Shown: one piece after another, positions 27,789 through 36,098 of the stretch
How positions within the stretch are numbered: position 1 is the first letter of the stretch
Layout of the letters: each line of letters opens with the position of its first letter
Made by a program: the position numbers and the translations under genes
Notes under the pieces: generated by a model
Seen by the model: the letters and a program-made list of their open reading frames with translations, nothing else
Database searches by the model: none
What the model was told of the DNA's origin: nothing
Assembly (NCBI RefSeq): GCF_019880545.1
Contig: NZ_JAINVW010000003.1
Span: forward strand, 1,178,001 to 1,242,000
Source of the DNA: Flagellimonas meishanensis
GTDB lineage: Bacteria > Bacteroidota > Bacteroidia > Flavobacteriales > Flavobacteriaceae
Direction of reading: 5' to 3'
DNA: 64,000 nt

Positions 27789-28297
27789 TATTGAAGCAAT
27801 GACCTTATCTGGTGACCGTTGAGCTTTTCATCGCCTCTTAGATAAGTTAGGTGTATCAGAAAGTTGCACTGGACCACCTCACCCCCCAACTTTTCAACGA
27901 GCTCGCATACCGCTTTGGCGGTGCCTCCCGTAGCCAAAACATCGTCATGAACCAAAACTTTTTCCCCTTTTGCTATGGCATCGGTATGAATTTCCAAGAT
28001 ATCCTGCCCATACTCCAATTCGTACGAAGCTTTCAAAGTTGAAAAAGGCAGCTTTCCTTTTTTTCGAACGGGAACAAAGCCTGCTTGCAATCTGGAAGCC
28101 ATTAAGGGCGCAAAAATAAACCCGCGACTATCCACCCCGACCACCTTGTCCACTTTTTGATCCTGAACCATATCCAATAACTGATCACAGGCTTTGAGCA
28201 GCATCTTGTGATTTTGCAACAGCGGGGTAATGTCTTTGAAAACTACTCCGGGCTTGGGAAAGTCCACGATATCCCGAATAAAGGGTTGAAAATCCAT
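27785..28297 (-). CDS. apt: Adenine phosphoribosyltransferase
   Basis: 170 residues. The PRPP-binding motif VLVHDDVLATGGTA (114-127) and the KPGVVFKDITPLL start are typical. It salvages adenine with PRPP to AMP in the cytoplasm. Complete and of normal length. Divergent from the tRNA-Arg gene, whose promoter begins 20 bp upstream of the apt start. Confidence 0.96.
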   Translation of the reverse strand: MDFQPFIRDIVDFPKPGVVFKDITPLLQNHKMLLKACDQLLDMVQDQKVDKVVGVDSRGFIFAPLMASRLQAGFVPVRKKGKLPFSTLKASYELEYGQDILEIHTDAIAKGEKVLVHDDVLATGGTAKAVCELVEKLGGEVVQCNFLIHLTYLRGDEKLNGHQIRSLLQY

Positions 28298-28318
28298 AGG
28301 TTTTCAGTTACGACGGTT

Positions 28319-28348
28319 TTGCCATAAAGGTAAAAAGAAATATATTTG
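28319..28348 (+). promoter_or_regulatory. Promoter of tRNA-Arg
   Basis: TTG (28319-28321, within TTTTG), 19-bp spacer, TATATTTG (28341-28348): a textbook Bacteroidota TTG-N19-TAnnTTTG promoter. Transcription should start near 28355, about 16 bp before the mature tRNA. Confidence 0.8.
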
Positions 28349-28370
28349 CACCCCCTTTTAACGGGAACAT

Positions 28371-28444
28371 GGCCTCGTGGCGCAACTGAATAGCGCATCT
28401 GATTACGGCTCAGAAGGTTGCAGGTTTGAATCCTGCCGAGGTCA
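28371..28444 (+). tRNA. tRNA-Arg (anticodon ACG)
   Basis: A complete cloverleaf folds by eye: acceptor 28371-28377 with 28437-28443 (one G-U pair), D stem 28380-28383 with 28393-28396, anticodon stem 28398-28402 with 28410-28414, anticodon ACG at 28405-28407, five-base variable loop, T stem GCAGG/CCTGC around TTTGAAT, discriminator A28444. CCA is not encoded. The ACG anticodon is expected to be deaminated to ICG by TadA and read CGU, CGC and CGA. Confidence 0.97.
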
Positions 28445-28467
28445 CTTATACCTATCAAATAAATTAA

Positions 28468-28503
28468 AAAAGTCTGTAAATCATTGGTTTACGGACTTTT
28501 TAC
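28468..28503 (+). terminator. Terminator of tRNA-Arg
   Basis: A 13-bp stem (28468-28480 with 28488-28500, one G-U pair, 7-nt loop) followed by further T residues lies 23 bp after the tRNA. Confidence 0.8.
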
Positions 28504-28575
28504 TTTTTAACTCATCTACTTAATTTCAAATGAATCATGCAATTATCGGAAAATTCGATGTCCTCTTTTTCGTAA

Positions 28576-28788
28576 TTTGCAAATGGCGACCTGTTTATCC
28601 AAAGAAATTGTATAAACGACCGCCTCGCTTTAGGTGAGCCTTGCAGGATACCATGGAGGTCCCAAACGGAAAAAGCAGATTTCCAGATTTATGAAAGCCT
28701 TAAATACGAATTCTTGGGTATTGTGGAATTCCAAAAGCAATGGTTTGAATCAATCAATGCAGAATATGTGTTTTGGAAATTAAATTAG
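28576..28788 (+). pseudogene. Probable 3' remnant of an unidentified gene
   Basis: From the stop at 28573-28575 an open frame of 70 codons without a start codon runs to TAG at 28786-28788. Its composition is protein-like (LALGEPCRIPWRSQTEKADF, then FLGIVEFQKQWFESINAEYV). Nothing in the 100 bp upstream supplies a start or promoter in this frame, so it looks like the C-terminal stump of a decayed gene. The family is not recognised. Its end overlaps the 3' end of the beta-helix gene by 4 bp. Confidence 0.35.
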
Positions 28789-30371
28789 TGCACCAAAAAT
28801 TTTTTGGCGATATGATCATTCTCTATCATCATCAAACATAAATAAATGCCTTTTGGGAGATTTTCATTACCATATGCTATCTTGTAGACTCCCTCAGCAT
28901 GCTTTTCGTTTACCAACTCTTTTACAAATTGCCCCATAGTATTATATATTTTAATCTGAACATGGGAAGGACTTGATAAACTATACTGAATATTCTGTCC
29001 AGCCACTTGTAATATTTGTTCATTTAATATTTCTTCATTTATTGAAGTCAATAGTTCCTCGTCGACACATCGGTTCGCCGGAATAGATGGCCTTTTAAAT
29101 TCATATGCACCAATATCCCATGGACCTGTACGAACCTCGTTCGCAAAATCAAAAGCAACATCAATGATTTCGCCTGCCAGAGTCTTAAAGCTCCATTGCG
29201 TTCCTGCATCAATTACGGGACTACTATCTCGTACATGCCAATCACGCATTGGATCAATAAATTGGGGATCAACATCATATATGCCACGCTCTTCCAAAGG
29301 CGGGTTGGGTGCATTGTAATAGAGGTTGTGATCCGTAGTGAGTCCAGACCCGATCCCACTAAATAAAGCTACTTCATCCTGAATATTGTAAAAAATGTTA
29401 TTCTTAAAAGTTGGATTTACAACTACAGTATCAGTTTGCAAAGTAAACATCCCATGTTTGGTTCCGATGACTACATTATTATAAAAACCACAATCTATAC
29501 CACTAATAATTGCCAAAGGGCGCTCTATAAGTCCGGGGGACTCCGAAACAATGATATTATTGAATGCAACGCTATTCCTTGCCTGTACCGGACTACCGGG
29601 AGGTGAACTTCCCCCAAGAACAATTCCATATCCTCCACCGGTCATTTGCACAGTGTCATTGTGTATATAATTACCATAAATAAGATTGTCCTTTGGATCA
29701 AGATATTTAACCAAAATGTGAACTCGGCCAATATTATATAAGTGATTGTTACGGATAATGGAGCTATTCGCGGGAGTACAATCAATACCATCATGCGTAA
29801 AATCGTAGATGTAATTGTTCTCAATTATGATATCATTTACCAAATGTGTTTTAATGGCTTCTTCATAACCATTATGGATCACATTTCCCCTTACACGACA
29901 GTGATGTCCTCCTTTATCTTCAGGGGCGCCCTCCGTAAGGTCCTTATAAAATGTAAGGATGTGGTTCCAAGTAGGGTTTGGGTCATTGGGCGTCGGGTTT
30001 GCTTTTTTTATCTGTGTTATTTCAAAATCCTCAATGTTTATATAGGGCACGGTTACATATATTCTTCCCCAACTCTTGCCCAAGTCAAATACAATTTTTG
30101 CTCCTTGCGGGTTGGCAGATTTAAATACGATTGGTTTTTCCTTGGTGCCCCCAACGGTTGTAATCTCTATCCGATTTCGTTCTATGTACGTCCCGTCATG
30201 GAATAGAACTGTATCACCCGGTTTAACGGTTTTTACAATATCGAAAAATGTATTTTCCGCTCCTGGGTACACATTAATCGTTTGGGCATAGAGATATGTT
30301 TGTAAAGAGACACAGAAGAAGAGCAATATAACAGCTATAAATACGCTATTCAAGTAGGCTAAGTGTTTCAT
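28785..30371 (-). CDS. Secreted right-handed beta-helix protein with T9SS tail
   Basis: 528 residues: signal peptide (about 1-30, ending LYAQ), a parallel beta-helix (about 40-400) with repeated Asn-rich turns (IIENNYIYDFTHDGIDCT; IIRNNHLYNIG; NLIYGNYIHND), and a type A type IX secretion sorting domain at the end (about 455-528; NLPKGIYLCLMMIENDHIAKK). It resembles chondroitinase-B/pectate-lyase-like folds and DUF1565 proteins, so polysaccharide binding or cleavage at the cell surface is likely. Catalytic residues could not be assigned. Monocistronic. Confidence 0.85.
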   Translation of the reverse strand: MKHLAYLNSVFIAVILLFFCVSLQTYLYAQTINVYPGAENTFFDIVKTVKPGDTVLFHDGTYIERNRIEITTVGGTKEKPIVFKSANPQGAKIVFDLGKSWGRIYVTVPYINIEDFEITQIKKANPTPNDPNPTWNHILTFYKDLTEGAPEDKGGHHCRVRGNVIHNGYEEAIKTHLVNDIIIENNYIYDFTHDGIDCTPANSSIIRNNHLYNIGRVHILVKYLDPKDNLIYGNYIHNDTVQMTGGGYGIVLGGSSPPGSPVQARNSVAFNNIIVSESPGLIERPLAIISGIDCGFYNNVVIGTKHGMFTLQTDTVVVNPTFKNNIFYNIQDEVALFSGIGSGLTTDHNLYYNAPNPPLEERGIYDVDPQFIDPMRDWHVRDSSPVIDAGTQWSFKTLAGEIIDVAFDFANEVRTGPWDIGAYEFKRPSIPANRCVDEELLTSINEEILNEQILQVAGQNIQYSLSSPSHVQIKIYNTMGQFVKELVNEKHAEGVYKIAYGNENLPKGIYLCLMMIENDHIAKKFLVH

Positions 30372-30788
30372 AATGATTAAATTATCAATAATAATTATTT
30401 GTTAGAAAACACTGAATATTCCTTTATAAGCAATGTAATCTAAAAGCTGCTCAGACGAACTGTTAGTGAGTCCATGGACAATCTTTTAAATTTTGCAATC
30501 TAAAGAACGATAATCAGTGAGGTCTTAAAGAAAATCCAGTTTGATTTGAGGCAAATCCCTGGATAAAAGGTTGAAGATCTGAACTGGTCCTAATTAACTA
30601 TAGGCATAAAGTCCATTACTAAAGTAATGATTTTTTATTCATGAAAACAGAATGGCAAAATCATGTAAGGGTTGGGTTGAATATAAATACATGGCAAAGC
30701 TATTAACTTTCTGCACGCTGTGCTCGCATGGAAACATCGAAGGTAGTGTCATAGCAGTCACAACAAAGCAATGCCAAAATCAAAATTC
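30372..30788. other. 417-bp spacer without a gene
   Basis: No convincing gene. The only structure seen is an inverted repeat, 30614-30619 with 30624-30629, followed by a T-run to 30638, a weak plus-strand terminator with no identified transcript. The left end must hold the beta-helix promoter and the right end the 3' UTR of the response-regulator gene. Confidence 0.5.
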
Positions 30789-31502
30789 CTATGGATGCAG
30801 CGTTTTGATCTTTGAAAAAAACTGTTCCCTATAGGTATTTCCAATGGACAGCTCCGTACCCGCTATCTCCACGGAATCGATACCATAGGTCTTGATTTTC
30901 TCCAGAGCAATTATATACGATTTATGGATTCTTGCAAACTTGTCAGGAGGAAGTGTTTTCTCCAAATGTGCAAGTCTTTCATAGACCACCAAAACCCCAT
31001 TTTCCTCCAAATGGATCTTAACGTAGTTGCTCAGCCCTTCTATCATAACAATCTCATCATAATGCACCTTCACATTTTTTCTATCCGATTTGAAGTAGGT
31101 ATAGGCCCGTTCCTGTGCAATATTGCTGTTTTTTGATTGATGGGCACTTTCAATTTTTTTCTTGGCCTTGTTAATGGCCATCAAAAAACGTTCAAATGAA
31201 TACGGTTTGAGCAGATAATCAAGTACGCTCAGCTCAAAACCTTCTACGGCAAACTCCCGATAAGCCGTGGTAATGATGGTCTCGGGAGGGTTTTTCAAGG
31301 TTTTCAAGAACCCCAGACCAGAAAGTTTAGGCATTTCGATATCCAGAAAAAGTAGGTCAATGTGATGCTTCTCCAAAACTTCCATTGCTTCGAGGGCATT
31401 ATCGCAGGTACCATATAGCTCCACTCCCGGAGTGTCTTCCAAATATCCTTTTATGATCTTTTGGGCAATGGGTTCATCGTCTACTATCAGGCACCTGATC
31501 AT
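30789..31502 (-). CDS. LytTR-family response regulator
   Basis: 237 residues: receiver domain (1-120; acidic pocket DDE at 8-10, phosphoacceptor Asp54 in LFLDIEMP, Thr and Lys in TAYREFAVEGF and LLKPYSFERF) and a LytTR DNA-binding domain (about 135-237; YFKSDRKNVKVHYDEIVMIE, IHKSYIIALEKI). Its start overlaps the stop of the kinase gene by 4 bp, so they form one operon. LytTR domains bind pairs of 9-bp direct repeats; such a pair lies in the divergent intergenic region at 32761-32790. Confidence 0.95.
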   Translation of the reverse strand: MIRCLIVDDEPIAQKIIKGYLEDTPGVELYGTCDNALEAMEVLEKHHIDLLFLDIEMPKLSGLGFLKTLKNPPETIITTAYREFAVEGFELSVLDYLLKPYSFERFLMAINKAKKKIESAHQSKNSNIAQERAYTYFKSDRKNVKVHYDEIVMIEGLSNYVKIHLEENGVLVVYERLAHLEKTLPPDKFARIHKSYIIALEKIKTYGIDSVEIAGTELSIGNTYREQFFSKIKTLHP

Positions 31503-32545
31503 TGATCTTTTGTGTTAAAGGTAATCTCCATGACCACCGAAAAAGTTTTGTCTTCACTCTTTATTTCCAATGTATGTCTATCTTCAAACAACAATTCTAA
31601 CCTTCTGCTAATATTTTTGAGCCCCAATCCCTCGCTGTTCCCATCTTCCCTTACTGAAGGGACGCTATTCGCAATTTTGAACATCAAACTGTCCGTGCCC
31701 GCAATTAGCTTAATATCAATCCATCCTTTTTTAACCTCGTTGTGTATTCCATGCTTAAAGGCATTTTCCACCAAAGGAATCAAAATAAGGGGCGGAATTT
31801 GTAGATTCTCCGTTTCACCCTCTACGCTAAAAGAAATATCCATTCGTTTGCCAAATCGCTCTTCTTGCAAAGCGATGATGTCCTTTATGAGCTCGATTTC
31901 CTTGGTGAGGGATACCTTGTTCATAGCAGATTCATACAAGGTATAGCTCAAAATATCCGACAATTTTAGAATCAGGTTTGGTGTCTTGTCCGATTTTTCC
32001 AAGGCCAGGCCATAAATGCTGTTCAAGGTGTTGAACAGAAAATGTGGGTTTATTTGGGATTTTAAAAATTTTAGCTCCGCATTCTTCTTTTCTTCCCTTA
32101 GCAATTCCGTTTCCTTTCTTTGGTTGAACCAATCCGAAAACAGTTTGAACCCTGCCGTAAAAGCAACCGGGGAAACTATAATCAGGGCATTCTGCAATAA
32201 TCTCGGTAAATTGAACACATCCGTGATGTGCCCATCCATCCAATGTGGAAAAAACTTGGGGTATCCCCAATAAAGTACAAAATAACGATGTGCAATGGCA
32301 GTTACGGCCAGCACCAGGATCAATGTCGCAAAATAGGTCAGCAGTTTATTGCGATAAAGAATCCTTGGTATCAGTACAAACCAGTTCACATATACAGCAA
32401 TCAATCTTGATGGGAGGAAAAGCAATTCAAAAATGATGGCATCCTTCAGCGAATCACTATAACTCCATTCCGAAATGGCAAAGGAGAACATGATAACAAC
32501 CCAGAAAAGGATGTGGTACACTACATATTTTGTGCTGGATTTCAT
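31499..32545 (-). CDS. LytS-type sensor histidine kinase
   Basis: 348 residues. Four membrane helices (about 7-140) with little extracytoplasmic sequence, a short coiled coil (RKETELLREEKKNAELKFLK), the His_kinase domain with QINPHFLFNTLNSIYG (His168) and an ATPase domain with LVENAFKHGI and GLGLKNISRRLELLF. It should phosphorylate the adjacent response regulator. The compact sensor suggests detection within the membrane. First gene of the two-gene operon; the predicted promoter region is shared with the operon at 32873. Confidence 0.95.
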   Translation of the reverse strand: MKSSTKYVVYHILFWVVIMFSFAISEWSYSDSLKDAIIFELLFLPSRLIAVYVNWFVLIPRILYRNKLLTYFATLILVLAVTAIAHRYFVLYWGYPKFFPHWMDGHITDVFNLPRLLQNALIIVSPVAFTAGFKLFSDWFNQRKETELLREEKKNAELKFLKSQINPHFLFNTLNSIYGLALEKSDKTPNLILKLSDILSYTLYESAMNKVSLTKEIELIKDIIALQEERFGKRMDISFSVEGETENLQIPPLILIPLVENAFKHGIHNEVKKGWIDIKLIAGTDSLMFKIANSVPSVREDGNSEGLGLKNISRRLELLFEDRHTLEIKSEDKTFSVVMEITFNTKDQ

Positions 32546-32760
32546 GTCCTAAAATTATCAAACCTAACCCTTTTATTTCCATTATCCCCCCAATATTATG
32601 CATAGTATGGTATAAATTATTCCAAATGGGCACTATCGGGCTCATCAAGGAACAAAATGAAAAATCAGGTCGAAAATTTTTGAAAATCAATCCGCATTTT
32701 TTTTGACTGACAGCTTGAACAAAAACGGGTTCAATGCCAATTTGTTGGTTCCCTCTTGTT

Positions 32761-32790
32761 TTTGCATAAGGAACCATTGCCTTTGCATAA
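32761..32790 (+). promoter_or_regulatory. Predicted LytTR operator (two 9-bp direct repeats)
   Basis: TTTGCATAA occurs at 32761-32769 and again, identical, at 32782-32790, with a 12-bp spacer, 21 bp start to start. LytTR proteins such as AgrA bind 9-bp direct repeats 12-13 bp apart. The site ends 2 bp before a -7-like element, where a -33 box would normally sit, as expected for activation. The nearby inverted repeat GGTTCC/GGAACC (32747-32752, 32770-32775) overlaps it. Binding is inferred from geometry and from the divergent LytTR gene. Confidence 0.6.
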
Positions 32791-32792
32791 AA

Positions 32793-32800
32793 TATATTTC
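32793..32800 (+). promoter_or_regulatory. -7 element of the operon at 32873
   Basis: TATATTTC differs from TAnnTTTG only at the last base. It lies 2 bp after the direct repeats and about 70 bp before the first gene; no TTG -33 box is present at N19, in line with activator dependence. Confidence 0.45.
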
Positions 32801-32872
32801 AGCTCATGTAAAACCCATATCTGGCGCATTGCATCCCACTAGATTTACAGTTAAAACAAAACCTGTATCCGT

Positions 32873-33877
32873 ATGGTAAACCGTATTGCTCCGATTCTTT
32901 TCTATTTGATTGCCCTCGCCTATTGCCACGCACAGGAGGACATGGATTATTTTAACAAGAGCCTTATTGCCTTCACGGTTCCAGAAAAGGATTTGATACC
33001 GGAGAGCATAGCATACGACCACGTAAACGAGGTTTTTTATATGGGCAGCACTAGAAAGGGCAAGATCTTGAAAAAGGATAAAAATGGCATATTGACCAAT
33101 TTTGCCGAGGCCTCGGACAATGGCATGTGGATGGTCATCGGAATCAAAGTGGATGCCGCAAGGCGAGTCTTGTGGGCCTGTAGTTCCGGAGGTGATAATT
33201 TACTAGGTTACAACCTCAAGGACGAAGTGGACGGAAGGCCAGCAGGTGTTTTCAAATTTGATTTGGATACCGGTAAATTGCTCAACAAATATATCCTGGA
33301 CACTCCGGGTGAGATACATTTTTTCAACGATTTGGCCATAGCCCCCAACGGAGATGTGTATGTAACCCATATGTTTCAGGACCATGCAGTATATCGCATC
33401 GAAAGTAATACCGATAAATTTGAAAAGGTGTTCTCCTCGGAGCTAATCAAATACCCCAATGGCATTGCATTTTCAACCAACGGACAAAAACTTTATGTGG
33501 CCCATGCCGACGGTATCGCACTAATCGACATGGACTCTGGGCAACTAACTCCATTGGATGTGCCGGAAGGATTAAAAATAGCCAGAAGGGAAAGCATTGA
33601 CGGATTATATTTTCATAAAAACGCCCTAATTGGCGTACACCCGGACATAAGTACCGTCAACAGACTCCTTCTTGATGAAACAGGTGAAAAGATTATCAAA
33701 GCAGAGCCGTTGGAAGTGAACCACCCCATGATGGACAATCCGACCACCGGAGAAATAGTCGGGGACCATTTCTATTATATCGCAAATGCCCAATTTGGCA
33801 AGTTTAATGAAAATGGTCTATTCCCTATCGACAAACTTTATGAACCGGTTGTATTAAAAGTTGGCCTGGATGATTAA
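32873..33877 (+). CDS. Exported SMP-30/gluconolactonase-like beta-propeller protein
   Basis: 334 residues: signal peptide (about 1-20, ending YCHAQ) and a six-bladed propeller with repeated YxAP/F-G-xx-Y type strands (NDLAIAPNGDVYVTHMFQ; NGIAFSTNGQKLYVAHADG; SIAYDHVNEVFYMGSTRKG). The family includes lactonases and lipoprotein-like binding proteins; FFNDLAIA resembles the metal-binding NDL site. First gene of a five-gene operon probably activated by the divergent LytTR system. The actual substrate is unknown. Confidence 0.82.
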   Translation: MVNRIAPILFYLIALAYCHAQEDMDYFNKSLIAFTVPEKDLIPESIAYDHVNEVFYMGSTRKGKILKKDKNGILTNFAEASDNGMWMVIGIKVDAARRVLWACSSGGDNLLGYNLKDEVDGRPAGVFKFDLDTGKLLNKYILDTPGEIHFFNDLAIAPNGDVYVTHMFQDHAVYRIESNTDKFEKVFSSELIKYPNGIAFSTNGQKLYVAHADGIALIDMDSGQLTPLDVPEGLKIARRESIDGLYFHKNALIGVHPDISTVNRLLLDETGEKIIKAEPLEVNHPMMDNPTTGEIVGDHFYYIANAQFGKFNENGLFPIDKLYEPVVLKVGLDD

Positions 33878-34253
33878 AAAAATACCTGTTCTGGATGTAA
33901 CTTGGCTCATACGCTATTGGCTGGGCATTATGATGATCTTGCATAGCTATGAAACATTGCTTTTTGATGGAATCTCTGGATTCGCAGGATATCTTGAAGC
34001 CTTGGGCATACCCTTTCCCGCAGTAGCGGGCTATCTGGCCAAAGTATCTGAATGTTTGGGTGGATTAATGATAATTTTGAATATCTGGACACGCTTATTT
34101 TCAGCTTTAATAGGTATGGTGATGCTGGTAGCCGTTTTTGTTGGTCATAAAGGACTGATCTTTGGAGAGGCAGAGTTGGCTTTCAACTATTTTTTGTTGG
34201 CTGTGGTCCTGTTCTTTAGACCTTCCATCCCTTTCAAACTTATAAACAAATGA
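33870..34253 (+). CDS. DoxX-family membrane protein
   Basis: 127 residues from ATG at 33870, overlapping the end of the propeller gene by 8 bp. Four membrane helices; WLIRYWLGIMMILHSYETLL, YLAKVSECLGGLMIILNIW and GEAELAFNYFLLAVVLFF are typical of DoxX/DoxD-like proteins. Such proteins are linked to quinone or thiol redox chemistry in the inner membrane, but their biochemistry is mostly unknown. Second gene of the operon. Confidence 0.85.
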   Translation: MIKKIPVLDVTWLIRYWLGIMMILHSYETLLFDGISGFAGYLEALGIPFPAVAGYLAKVSECLGGLMIILNIWTRLFSALIGMVMLVAVFVGHKGLIFGEAELAFNYFLLAVVLFFRPSIPFKLINK

Positions 34254-34810
34254 ACAAGGCAATTTATACAATCATAGCGACAATTCTCATTCTTACAATT
34301 TCTTGCGCGGAAACGAAAACAAGCATGAGTGTCGATAATTCCAAGAGGTTTTTTGCAAAACTTACCAAAGGTAATGGCACTTGGGTGCATTATCCCAATG
34401 ATTCAACCATGGCCTTTAATGCGTTTATCATGAGATTTAATCTGGATAAGGGAGACACCTTAAATGGTCTGATTTCAGGCGCCACAAAAGCTGGGGACAC
34501 CTTGCTATTTTGGAATGTCAAGGAGTATGGAACATTGGGAAAAGACAGCACTGTTTTTCAGCAAAGTGGACAGGTCGGTAAGGCCCTGGGCTCGTGCTTT
34601 TTTCCTGATTCCTTGACCCGAAAGGCACAATTTACCTTGGCCTATTCCAATGGGGTCACGCAAGAGCACAAAGACACACACACCTTTCTGAATGATTCTA
34701 CCATGCTTACCGAGAGCGAAATCTTTGACAATGAAATCCAAGAATGGGTAAAGCAACCCAACGCCATTTGGACATTTGAACAGCACATAAATCATCAAAA
34801 CAGGCCATAA
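34250..34810 (+). CDS. Uncharacterised lipoprotein, beta-rich
   Basis: 186 residues; lipobox TISC (Cys19). The mature part is beta-rich, with FWNVKEYGTLGKDSTVFQ and a C-terminal NAIWTFEQH reminiscent of lipocalin/DUF1579-like barrels, but no family is certain. Start overlaps the DoxX stop by 4 bp and its stop overlaps the next start by one base, so translation is coupled. The gene belongs to the LytTR-linked operon. Confidence 0.75.
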   Translation: MNKAIYTIIATILILTISCAETKTSMSVDNSKRFFAKLTKGNGTWVHYPNDSTMAFNAFIMRFNLDKGDTLNGLISGATKAGDTLLFWNVKEYGTLGKDSTVFQQSGQVGKALGSCFFPDSLTRKAQFTLAYSNGVTQEHKDTHTFLNDSTMLTESEIFDNEIQEWVKQPNAIWTFEQHINHQNRP

Positions 34811-35682
34811 TGAAAATCTCAAACAACATAGTTCAGGGCAGGCGAAACCTTTTGAAGACTTCCGCCCTTGGCATATTGGGCATGTCCATGCCAAATCTGG
34901 CATTGGCCCATAGCAAAACCTTTTCAGGTTACCACGAATACATCCCGTATGGTGATGTGCCAAAACACTTTCCCAACATAGACCCAGAAATTATATCCGA
35001 AGTGGTGGGAAAGTCACATTCCAACTTGGAAAGGGTCAAGGAACTTGTTGACCAAAGACCGGAACTGGCACGATCCGTCTGGGAATGGCGCTTTGGTGAT
35101 TTTGAATCGGCCATTGGAGCCGCTTCGCACGTCGGGCGGAGGGATATTGTCCAATACCTCATCAGCAAAGGGGCCAGGCCAACCATCTTCACCTTTGCGA
35201 TGATGGGTGCCCACGATACTGTGAAATCCATGGTCGAATTTTTCCCTGGAATACAAAAAACTATGGGGCCGCATGGGATAAGTCTGCTGGACCATGCCTA
35301 TTTTGGGGAACGAATGAAGGATAAAATGTCGGCCCAAGAAATCGATAACCTCAAAAAAACAGTGGATTATTTGGAATCATTGGGTGATGCCGCCGGTGAA
35401 AAATATCTGGATGTAGATCCTGAGGAACAAAAAAGGTACTTGGGGGATTATAAGTACGGTGATGGAGCCAATGAAGGTTTCTCGGTACAGCTCAATATGC
35501 GTAACTTATTGTCGCTGGCGCCCATCGGTGGTTTTGGTGGGTCGCTGTACAAACTGGCCGAAAACAAATTTATATACAATGGGGCACCTTCTGTGATGGT
35601 GAGTTTTGAATCGGAAAAGGACAATATCAAGTCCTTGAAAGTTTCCACACCTGAAGTTGAAGTCACTGCCCTTAAAATCTAA
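34810..35682 (+). CDS. Tat-exported ankyrin-repeat protein
   Basis: 290 residues. The N-terminus has a twin-arginine signal (GRRNLLKTSALGILGMSM, cleavage near ALAHS). The middle (about 75-160) contains two to three degenerate ankyrin repeats (DFESAIGAASHVGRRDIVQY; LLDHAYFGERMKDKM). The C-terminal 80 residues form a beta-rich domain (YLGDYKYGDGANEGFSVQLN). Tat export implies folding, perhaps with a cofactor, before transport; no cofactor motif is seen. Fourth gene in the operon. Ankyrin units suggest binding to a partner protein in the periplasm. Confidence 0.78.
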   Translation: MKISNNIVQGRRNLLKTSALGILGMSMPNLALAHSKTFSGYHEYIPYGDVPKHFPNIDPEIISEVVGKSHSNLERVKELVDQRPELARSVWEWRFGDFESAIGAASHVGRRDIVQYLISKGARPTIFTFAMMGAHDTVKSMVEFFPGIQKTMGPHGISLLDHAYFGERMKDKMSAQEIDNLKKTVDYLESLGDAAGEKYLDVDPEEQKRYLGDYKYGDGANEGFSVQLNMRNLLSLAPIGGFGGSLYKLAENKFIYNGAPSVMVSFESEKDNIKSLKVSTPEVEVTALKI

Positions 35683-35687
35683 AATTT

Positions 35688-36086
35688 ATGAAAACAAGAA
35701 AACTGCTTCAGATTGTTTTGGCCGTGCTCGGTGGAGAGATGGCCCTGATCCTATTTGCAACAATTGCGCAAGAAGTCCTTTTTGATGGTGTTAGCTACCA
35801 TGCCTCTTCCATGTTCGATATAATTTTTGGTGGATTGGCCACTTTCATCGCGGCCGTGCTGGCAGGAATTGTTGCCCGATTTATCATTAAAAATAACAAC
35901 AATGTTGTTCCCATAGCCATTTCAGTCATCATAATTGCCGAAATGACCTATCTTATTTTAACCAACAAAACAGGAGATCCCGTTTGGTTCGACATAATGG
36001 CTGGAGGTTCACTTGTTGTGGGAATATGGCTGGGGTTCAATTATCAGAGATTTTTCACCCCAAAAGAAAAAATCCAGGTTTCCTAA
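35688..36086 (+). CDS. Small four-helix membrane protein
   Basis: 132 residues with four predicted membrane helices (about 7-28, 42-66, 73-90, 100-118) and short loops; ends with a basic cytoplasmic tail (RFFTPKEKIQVS). Not recognised. It begins 5 bp after the ankyrin gene and closes the five-gene operon; convergent with the DUF5916 gene 12 bp away, with no terminator seen between them. Confidence 0.7.
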   Translation: MKTRKLLQIVLAVLGGEMALILFATIAQEVLFDGVSYHASSMFDIIFGGLATFIAAVLAGIVARFIIKNNNNVVPIAISVIIIAEMTYLILTNKTGDPVWFDIMAGGSLVVGIWLGFNYQRFFTPKEKIQVS

Positions 36087-36098
36087 AAACATTTGGCC

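Noticed and set aside
32747-32775. GGTTCC/GGAACC as a terminator hairpin
   Set aside because: Six-bp stem, 17-nt loop and no following T-run; a chance or operator feature is more likely.
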